Positions 41,204-47,874 of a stretch of DNA of 47,874 bases are shown piece by piece. This DNA comes from Enterococcus raffinosus (GTDB lineage: Bacteria > Bacillota > Bacilli > Lactobacillales > Enterococcaceae). A program made the translations under genes and the position numbers. The DNA lies in the NCBI RefSeq assembly GCF_018917525.1, contig NZ_JAHLOS010000035.1:1-47874 (forward strand), given 5' to 3'. Each line of letters begins with the position of its first letter. The first letter of the stretch is position 1. The notes under the pieces were generated by a model. It was given only the letters and a program-made list of their open reading frames with translations, was not told where the DNA came from and ran no database searches.

Positions 41204-44200
41204 ATGAGTCGTAAAAATAATTTGTACAAGCTTTTAAGATCGAATAAGAAAGAACGATACAAAATGTATAAAAGTGGTAAACACTGGATGTTTGCTACAA
41301 TTACAGCATTTACGAGTGTTTTGGGTACTAGTACCTTGATTACACAAGATGCACATGCAACATCAACTAGTCCTCAAAATGATGCTGGGATGGAGGCAGA
41401 TACAGATCAGATTCTCGCGAATCAGGACACCACCCAGATACCAGCATCTTCAACGCAAAATAGTACATCTGTAGAATCAGAAAGTACAACCAATTCAATT
41501 GTCAAAGATTCAGAAAATACGGTAGAATCTTCCAGTCAAACAGAATCTACTAGTAGTACTGAATCAGAAAGTGAAATAGCATCAGAAAGTGAAACAGAGT
41601 CGGAAAGTAACACTGATTCAGCTAGTATTTCTGAATCAGTTAGTCTATCGGACTCAATTAGTTCGTCAGACTCAATTAGTTTATCGGATTCAATGAGTCA
41701 ATCAATATCAATTAGTGAATCTACATCATCTAGTGCACTTGCAGCAACTGATGAGAAACACTCAACTAGTATATCTGAATCTATGAGTAATTCTGAATCT
41801 GCAAGTTCATGGGTTTCAGATAGTCTCTCTGAGTCAATGAGTAATTCTGAACAACGAAGTACTGCAAAATCTCTAAGTGTAGAAAAAAGCAAACAACCTT
41901 CTGTACAAGAACAAAGTAAAAATGAAACAAATAAAGCAAAAGAGCTCTTCGATCAAATTATTCCTAAAGGAACTGAAATAAAAGTTGATTCAAAAACAAA
42001 GGAACTTGTTTTCACAATGAAAACAGGGATGGCTCCTAGTACTGCTTTGATTCATGCAGCACAGAAATATGCGGCAGCAAACGATTTAATCGCTTATTTC
42101 TCAGTTCGTGGAGTAAATGGTAAATCAACAAAAGTAAATGTTTCAGCTGATCCAGATGTTAATCGTGAGGATTTTGAAGATAAGATTAATAATGGGAACA
42201 CATCAAGTCCAACATCTGTACTAGTAGAAACACCAGATGAAGTTGCCAATAAAGCAGCCTATAAGGCTGATGCAATAGCTAAAGGAACATATGCAGCCGT
42301 TAGTAGTTGGGATGGATTTGTTACTGCATACAAGAACAATAGCATTACTTATATTGAATTAACCAATAATGTTTCTTTTTCAACTGGTTCAGCAACATTA
42401 GGAGCTGCCAATGCAAGAACGAGTTCGTCTAAATTAATTATTGATGGAGGTAGTAATCAACACTTATTAGGTTTAGGCTTAAATAATGTTTTAGCTTTTG
42501 GTAAACCGGCAAGTGGACAACCGTCTGTTACACTTACTAGTTTAAAACTTCATCAAAGATCAACTTATTCAGGTGTGGATTCAACAACAGCAGGATTAGG
42601 AAACCAAACTGGCGGAAATGTCATCACGTTGACTAATAACAGTGCATTAGGGAACTATACATTCAATTTTGATAATATTATTATGACCGATGCTACGGGA
42701 GTAAAATTGGATCCATCGGGATCAACTGCTGCTAACTATGCGAATCGGTTGATTGATGGAGATCATACCGCTTTAAACTTCTCTGGTAATAACTACTTTG
42801 TAACTAAGGCAGAATTTGTCAATTACGGAAGTGTTTCTATTGCGAATGGCACTAGTTTAGAAGTTCAAAAAGCAAATGGTGGTGGTCAGGGAGTTTCCTT
42901 CTTCTTCTCATATATCGGAGGAGGAAGAGGAGCAAGTAGCTATGCAACTGATACTGGAGCTTCTCATGCTTTCACTGTTGGTGATGGAGCTAACTTGACT
43001 TTTGTAGACGCATATCGGTCACCTTCATATGCCACTGTGTATTACAATTGGAAATCAATTATTGCTGGTGATGGAGTCACATGGAAACAAATGGGGGCAC
43101 AATACTTTATTGATGACAATAGAGGTAATAGTACCTATAACTCTAGTAACACAGCAGCACAAAGAGAGGTTATTTTTGGACAGAATAGTAACATTGATGT
43201 GGAAAAATCTCCAACTGCTGCTATTAGATCTGATGGAAATCTATATGCTTATTTTGGAGCAAATTCTAATATATCTTTAAATACTGTGGATAATTACGTT
43301 ATTCATATTTCTGGTGCTAATACAAAAGTTATATTTGATAATCCAGGAACCTTTACGATTGCACGAGTTAATTCGGATGGTTCACCAGGAAGCGGAAGAG
43401 CGATATATGTTACAAACGCTAATTCATCTGTACAAATAAATAACTCTTCAATTAACTTTAGAGGGGTATATGGAAATGCATCAGCGAATAAAACAAGTCA
43501 ATTTACTAATTTAATAATATCTACGTCCTCGTCATCTATGGGCGTGCCAAATCAAGTTAATGATGCAGGAAGCTACTTAAACTCAAATGTTGGATATATA
43601 AATAGTTTTACGACTAATAAATTATCAGTTGGTACAGTTAAAGTAAATTATGTTGATTCCTATGGTAAAGTTGTAGGTACGATAGAAATTCCTTTGAGTG
43701 ATGCTGATAATTATATTGGACAGACTATTGATTTAGCAACATCAGAGTATGCAACTGTAAATATGCCAGAAAATTATATGTGGGCTTTGGCATCTCAAGT
43801 ATATTCAGGAGCTATAGCTGATAGACAATCTGGAGGAGATTCCAATTCTGTACTTGATAACGGAGATTCCTATGGACAGGCAAATTATGCATTGGTTCCA
43901 ATGTTTGGAAATGAATTAACATATAACATCTATGTTTATGGTGTAGCAAATAATAACGTTCAATATCAATATGTGGATGCTAAGACAGGTATGGTCGTTT
44001 CTGCGGACTATCTAAGTTCCGGTCAAGAAGCATCGGGAACTAATCTACCACCAGCGAACTATGGAAATGTGATTGATTGGTTAAACGATTATTATACTAA
44101 GACAAATGTTGCTGACGGCTATCATTACGCCACTGGATCTGAATTGAACGGATTTGTACAACCAACAAGTACGACAGTAGGAACGGATGCAACTTTAGTA

Positions 44201-47200
44201 ACAATTTATGTTACAGCTGATGTTCAGACCGTTAATGTTACTTTTGTAAATTCTGATGGGACTTCTTTAGTAGGTCAAGTACCAAATGTTTCCATTAATG
44301 GTACTTCTGGTGCAGAAGTTAGTTATGCTGATTTAGTATACGGCTATTTGACTGAAGCTGGATACTATGTGGATGGTACAGGCGTGTTCACTTTTGACTT
44401 GACTCCAAACGGAACGAGTACAACTGACTCTGATCCACAATCATTAACGATCACATTATATCCAGATTATCAGTTAGCAGGAGTAATTTCCAATAACCAA
44501 CCAGCAACTGATCCAGCAACGGGAGACCTATATGAGCAAATACCAACAAATGTCTCCGAAGGTCAATACGGGACTGCGGGTGTCTCTAATGGAACGATTA
44601 CGTTAGGCGTAACAGATGCAGATTTAGTTAGAAATGGTTATATTTATACAATTACAGGTCCAGATGGACAAGTTTACAATTCTTTAGCTGAAGCGTTAGC
44701 TAATAATGGTATTTTTGACACGACATCAAATACCGGACTTTCAATTGATGGATCTCCACAAGCCTTTGTCGTCAACTATGAGGTGGATCCAATTTCTGAA
44801 TCAACATCCACATCGGAAAGTGAATCAACTTCAATATCAGAAAGTGAAAGTGAATCAATTTCGAATTCGACATCAGAAAGCAGCTCGTCTTCAGAGTCTC
44901 AATCTGTTTCAGAAAGTGAATCGATCTCTCAGTCTGAAGATTCTACTTCTGAGTCAGTTTCCGAATCAATATCAGAAAGCGAAAGTATTTCTAAATCAGA
45001 ATCCATATCTGAGAGCGAGTCAATTTCTACTTCTGAGTCAGAAAGTGAAAGTGAATCATTATCGGAATCAACATCAAAAAGCGATTCCACTTCTGAATCA
45101 GAAAGTGAAAGTGGATCACTATCAGAAAGTGAATCTAACTCTAATTCAGAAAGTGAAAGTGAATCATTATCAGAATCGACATCAGAAAGTGATTCTACTT
45201 CTGAGTCAGAAAGTGAAAGTGGATCACTATCGGAATCACTATCAGAAAGTGAATCCATTTCTGAATCAGAAAGCGAAAGTAAGAGCATATCTGAGAGTGA
45301 AAGTATATCAGAAAGTGTCTCTGATTCTGAATCGTTATCAGTTTCAGAAAGTGAAAGTTTATCTGATAGTGAAAGCGAGAGTATCAGCGAATCAATTTCT
45401 GATTCATTGAGCGAAAGCGAAAGTGAAAGCGGCAGTCTATCTGATAGTGAAAGTACGTCGAATAGCGTTTCTGACTCTGAATCGTTATCAGTTTCAGAAA
45501 GCGAAAGTTTATCTGATAGTGAAAGCAAGAGTATCAGCGAATCAATTTCTGATTCATTGAGCGAAAGTGAAAGCGAAAGCGGCAGTCTGTCTGATAGTGA
45601 AAGTACGTCGAATAGCGTTTCTGATTCTGAATCGTTATCAGTTTCAGAAAGCGAAAGTTTATCTGATAGTGAAAGCAAGAGTATCAGCGAATCAATTTCT
45701 GATTCATTAAGTGATAGTGAAAGTAAAAGTGAAAGTACTTCAATCAGCGATTCGAATTCAACTAGCACAAGTGAAAGCGATAGTGAAAGCACAAGTATTA
45801 GTGATTCAATCAGTGATTCAAGATCTGAAAGTACAAGCGTGAGTGATAGCGACAGTACAAGTGAAAGTACTTCGATCAGTGATTCGAATTCAACTAGCAC
45901 AAGTGAAAGCGATAGTGAAAGCACAAGTATTAGCGATTCAATCAGTGATTCAAGATCTGAAAGTACAAGCGTGAGTGATAGCGACAGTACAAGTGAAAGT
46001 ACTTCGATCAGTGATTCGAACTCAACTAGCACAAGTGAAAGCGATAGTGAAAGCACAAGTATTAGCGATTCAATCAGTGATTCAAGATCTGAAAGTACAA
46101 GCGTGAGTGATAGCGACAGTACAAGTGAAAGTACTTCGATCAGTGATTCGAACTCAACTAGCACAAGTGAAAGCGATAGTGAAAGCACAAGTATTAGCGA
46201 TTCAATCAGTGATTCAAGATCTGAAAGTACAAGCGTGAGTGATAGCGACAGTATAAGTGTAAGCACATCAATCAGTGATTCGAACTCAACTAGCACAAGT
46301 GAAAGTAATAGTGAAAGCACAAGTATTAGTGATTCAATCAGTGTATCAATTAGCGAATCTATTTCGACAAGTGTAAGTGAATCATCAAGCGAGTCAGGAA
46401 GTTATAGTGGAAGCACATCTGTAAGTACGAGCGACAGCACAAGCGAAAGTACTTCGATCAGTGATTCGAATTCAATTAGTACAAGCGTAAGCGATAGCGA
46501 CAGTACAAGTATTAGCGATTCAATCAGTGATTCAAGATCTGAAAGTACAAGCGTGAGTGATAGCGACAGTATAAGTGTAAGCACATCAATCAGTGATTCG
46601 AACTCAACTAGCACAAGTGAAAGTAATAGTGAAAGCACAAGTATTAGTGATTCAATCAGTGTATCAATTAGCGAATCTATTTCGACAAGTGTAAGTGAAT
46701 CATCAAGCGAGTCAGGAAGTTATAGTGGAAGCACATCTGTAAGTACGAGCGACAGCACAAGCGAAAGTACTTCGATCAGTGATTCGAATTCAATTAGTAC
46801 AAGCGTAAGCGATAGCGACAGTACAAGTGTAAGCACATCAATCAGTGATTCGAACTCAACTAGCACAAGCGAAAGCGATAGTGAAAGCACAAGTATTAGT
46901 GATTCAATCAGTGCATCAATTAGCGAATCTATTTCGACAAGTGTAAGTGAATCATCAAGCGAGTCAGGAAGCTATAGTGGAAGCACATCTGTAAGTACGA
47001 GTGACAGCACAAGCGAAAGTACTTCGATCAGTGATTCGAACTCAATTAGTACAAGCGAAAGCGATAGTGAAAGCACAAGTATTAGCGATTCAATCAGTGA
47101 TTCAAGATCTGAAAGTACAAGCGTGAGTGATAGCGACAGTACAAGTGTAAGCACATCAATCAGTGATTCGAACTCAACTAGCACAAGCGAAAGTAATAGT

Positions 47201-47874
47201 GAAAGCACAAGTATTAGTGATTCGAACTCAATTAGTACAAGCGAAAGCGATAGTGAAAGCACAAGTATTAGCGATTTAATCAGTGATTCAAGATCTGAAA
47301 GTACAAGCGTGAGTGATAGCGACAGTACAAGTGTAAGCACATCAATCAGTGATTCGAACTCAACTAGCACAAGCGAAAGTAATAGTGAAAGCACAAGTAT
47401 TAGTGATTCGAACTCAATTAGTACAAGCGAAAGCGATAGTGAAAGCACAAGTATTAGCGATTTAATCAGTGATTCAAGATCTGAAAGTACAAGCGTGAGT
47501 GATAGCGACAGTACAAGTGTAAGCACATCAATCAGTGATTCGAACTCAACTAGCACAAGCGAAAGTAATAGTGAAAGCACAAGTATTAGTGATTCAATCA
47601 GTGCATCAATTAGCGAATCTATTTCGACAAGTGTAAGTGAATCATCAAGCGAGTCAGGAAGCTATAGTGGAAGCACATCTGTAAGTACGAGCGACAGCAC
47701 AAGCGAAAGTACTTCGATCAGCGATTCGAACTCAACTAGCACAAGCGAAAGCAATAGTGAAAGCACAAGTATTAGTGATTCAATCAGTGCATCAATTAGC
47801 GAATCTATTTCGACAAGTGTAAGTGAATCATCAAGCGAGTCAGGAAGCTATAGTGGAAGCACATCTGTAAGTAC
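41204..47874 (+). CDS. Giant serine-rich-repeat glycoprotein adhesin, 3' end outside the window
   Basis: Open from the ATG at 41204 to the window edge, at least 2,223 residues. Signal: KMYKSGKHW (residues 20-28, the KxYKxGKxW motif of accessory-Sec cargo) and a hydrophobic core, cleavage likely near Ala52. Residues ~85-230 are a first Ser-rich region. Residues ~350-800 look like a right-handed beta-helix (pectate-lyase-like adhesin domain: repeated short strands such as [19 protein letters not shown]). Residues ~805-1190 contain MucBP-like beta-grasp units ([45 protein letters not shown]). From ~1196 on, Ser-X dipeptide repeats run to the edge, where an LPxTG anchor is expected beyond. AAAGGAG lies a rather long 14 bases before the ATG. 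It would be O-glycosylated by GtfA/GtfB/Gtf3 and exported by SecA2/SecY2. Ligand unknown. Confidence 0.9.
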   Translation, partial: MSRKNNLYKLLRSNKKERYKMYKSGKHWMFATITAFTSVLGTSTLITQDAHATSTSPQNDAGMEADTDQILANQDTTQIPASSTQNSTSVESESTTNSIVKDSENTVESSSQTESTSSTESESEIASESETESESNTDSASISESVSLSDSISSSDSISLSDSMSQSISISESTSSSALAATDEKHSTSISESMSNSESASSWVSDSLSESMSNSEQRSTAKSLSVEKSKQPSVQEQSKNETNKAKELFDQIIPKGTEIKVDSKTKELVFTMKTGMAPSTALIHAAQKYAAANDLIAYFSVRGVNGKSTKVNVSADPDVNREDFEDKINNGNTSSPTSVLVETPDEVANKAAYKADAIAKGTYAAVSSWDGFVTAYKNNSITYIELTNNVSFSTGSATLGAANARTSSSKLIIDGGSNQHLLGLGLNNVLAFGKPASGQPSVTLTSLKLHQRSTYSGVDSTTAGLGNQTGGNVITLTNNSALGNYTFNFDNIIMTDATGVKLDPSGSTAANYANRLIDGDHTALNFSGNNYFVTKAEFVNYGSVSIANGTSLEVQKANGGGQGVSFFFSYIGGGRGASSYATDTGASHAFTVGDGANLTFVDAYRSPSYATVYYNWKSIIAGDGVTWKQMGAQYFIDDNRGNSTYNSSNTAAQREVIFGQNSNIDVEKSPTAAIRSDGNLYAYFGANSNISLNTVDNYVIHISGANTKVIFDNPGTFTIARVNSDGSPGSGRAIYVTNANSSVQINNSSINFRGVYGNASANKTSQFTNLIISTSSSSMGVPNQVNDAGSYLNSNVGYINSFTTNKLSVGTVKVNYVDSYGKVVGTIEIPLSDADNYIGQTIDLATSEYATVNMPENYMWALASQVYSGAIADRQSGGDSNSVLDNGDSYGQANYALVPMFGNELTYNIYVYGVANNNVQYQYVDAKTGMVVSADYLSSGQEASGTNLPPANYGNVIDWLNDYYTKTNVADGYHYATGSELNGFVQPTSTTVGTDATLVTIYVTADVQTVNVTFVNSDGTSLVGQVPNVSINGTSGAEVSYADLVYGYLTEAGYYVDGTGVFTFDLTPNGTSTTDSDPQSLTITLYPDYQLAGVISNNQPATDPATGDLYEQIPTNVSEGQYGTAGVSNGTITLGVTDADLVRNGYIYTITGPDGQVYNSLAEALANNGIFDTTSNTGLSIDGSPQAFVVNYEVDPISESTSTSESESTSISESESESISNSTSESSSSSESQSVSESESISQSEDSTSESVSESISESESISKSESISESESISTSESESESESLSESTSKSDSTSESESESGSLSESESNSNSESESESLSESTSESDSTSESESESGSLSESLSESESISESESESKSISESESISESVSDSESLSVSESESLSDSESESISESISDSLSESESESGSLSDSESTSNSVSDSESLSVSESESLSDSESKSISESISDSLSESESESGSLSDSESTSNSVSDSESLSVSESESLSDSESKSISESISDSLSDSESKSESTSISDSNSTSTSESDSESTSISDSISDSRSESTSVSDSDSTSESTSISDSNSTSTSESDSESTSISDSISDSRSESTSVSDSDSTSESTSISDSNSTSTSESDSESTSISDSISDSRSESTSVSDSDSTSESTSISDSNSTSTSESDSESTSISDSISDSRSESTSVSDSDSISVSTSISDSNSTSTSESNSESTSISDSISVSISESISTSVSESSSESGSYSGSTSVSTSDSTSESTSISDSNSISTSVSDSDSTSISDSISDSRSESTSVSDSDSISVSTSISDSNSTSTSESNSESTSISDSISVSISESISTSVSESSSESGSYSGSTSVSTSDSTSESTSISDSNSISTSVSDSDSTSVSTSISDSNSTSTSESDSESTSISDSISASISESISTSVSESSSESGSYSGSTSVSTSDSTSESTSISDSNSISTSESDSESTSISDSISDSRSESTSVSDSDSTSVSTSISDSNSTSTSESNSESTSISDSNSISTSESDSESTSISDLISDSRSESTSVSDSDSTSVSTSISDSNSTSTSESNSESTSISDSNSISTSESDSESTSISDLISDSRSESTSVSDSDSTSVSTSISDSNSTSTSESNSESTSISDSISASISESISTSVSESSSESGSYSGSTSVSTSDSTSESTSISDSNSTSTSESNSESTSISDSISASISESISTSVSESSSESGSYSGSTSVS
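45317..45735 (+). repeat. 150-bp higher-order repeats in the adhesin Ser-X region
   Basis: Units of 150 bp (50 codons) start at 45317, 45467 and 45617, nearly identical, built from Ser-[Glu/Asp/Leu/Ile] pairs. They show recent tandem duplication inside the Ser-X region. Confidence 0.75.
45736..46264 (+). repeat. 132-bp tandem repeats in the adhesin Ser-X region
   Basis: Units of 132 bp (44 codons) begin near 45737, 45869, 46001 and 46133 with almost no differences. They alternate Ser with Thr, Ile, Glu or Asp. Confidence 0.8.
46265..47874 (+). repeat. Mosaic long repeats in the adhesin Ser-X region
   Basis: A block containing GTG[TC]ATCAATTAGCGAATCT recurs at 46341, 46659, 46911, 47601 and 47787, spacings 318, 252, 690 and 186, all multiples of 6. 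Blocks are reshuffled, never breaking the two-residue Ser-X period. Such regions are prone to misassembly and strain variation. Confidence 0.75.

Noticed and set aside
43029-43280. Plus-strand frame of 83 codons inside the adhesin
   Set aside because: Out-of-frame shadow of the beta-helix domain.
44706-45410. Plus-strand frame of 234 codons overlapping the adhesin
   Set aside because: Out-of-frame reading of the Ser-X region, Gln/Lys/Val-rich low complexity, fully inside the real gene.
44929-47580. Long minus-strand open frames (up to 463 codons) inside the adhesin repeats
   Set aside because: They mirror the Ser-X codon repeats: the antisense is Leu/Ser/Asp-rich low-complexity sequence without ribosome sites. 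Shadow frames.

Overview
The window reads as a low-GC Firmicute chromosome, most likely Enterococcus or a close relative. The reasons are A+T-rich genes with AAGGAG-type ribosome sites and frequent TTG/GTG starts, an Fst/par-type toxin locus, IS3, IS30 and IS605 elements of the lactic-acid-bacterial kind, and a complete accessory Sec (SecA2/SecY2) glycoprotein locus. The species call is inference. No search could be run.

Layout. 1-3.8 kb: decayed surface or cell-envelope material (a coiled-coil gene cut by two in-frame TAG codons, and a short secreted Ig-like protein), then a compact Fst-type type I toxin-antitoxin locus (about 3.03-3.28 kb) and the tail of an IS605-type tnpB. 3.8-10.4 kb: a persulfide/reactive-sulfur island with two divergent transcription units. 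The minus unit is rhodanese, CoA-disulfide reductase-rhodanese, rhodanese, CstR-like repressor and thioredoxin. The plus unit is a four-domain CoADR-rhodanese-TusA-DsrE protein and thioredoxin reductase. Near-perfect ATACCC-N4/5-GGGTAT palindromes sit at both promoters. 10.6-16.3 kb: an AbiE-type two-gene module beside a wrecked conjugation ATPase, an intact IS3-family element, and fragments of IS30 and IS3 elements. 16.4-20.7 kb: a small serine-rich-repeat exported protein with no visible wall anchor, an IS30 copy with a frameshift, and the SstT serine/threonine symporter. 20.7-22.5 kb is gene-poor.

22.5-47.9 kb is the main system: a tyrosine recombinase bracketed by CCGTC-type repeats, a winged-helix regulator with a degenerate receiver, then a tightly packed operon secA2-secY2-asp1-asp2-asp3-gtfA-gtfB followed by an unusual extension. 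The extension is two tandem paralogous helical proteins, a one-span Asp4-like membrane protein, a helix-turn-helix protein with a helical sensor-like domain, a Gtf3-type glycosyltransferase, a third helical protein, a ParM-like actin-fold protein with degenerate nucleotide motifs, and a lipoprotein. After a terminator and a tRNA-Ser(GCU) comes the probable cargo, a giant serine-rich-repeat adhesin (over 2,220 residues, running off the window). It has a KxYKxGKxW signal, a beta-helix-like domain, MucBP-like domains and long Ser-X repeats.

How they work together: GtfA/GtfB would start O-GlcNAc addition on the serine-rich repeats and Gtf3 would extend it. Asp1-3 (Asp2 carrying a Ser hydrolase/acetyltransferase motif) would hand the glycoprotein to SecA2/SecY2. 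The most novel material is the 34.85-40.5 kb extension, above all the actin-like protein and the three related helical proteins, whose place in glycoprotein export is not explained by the known families.
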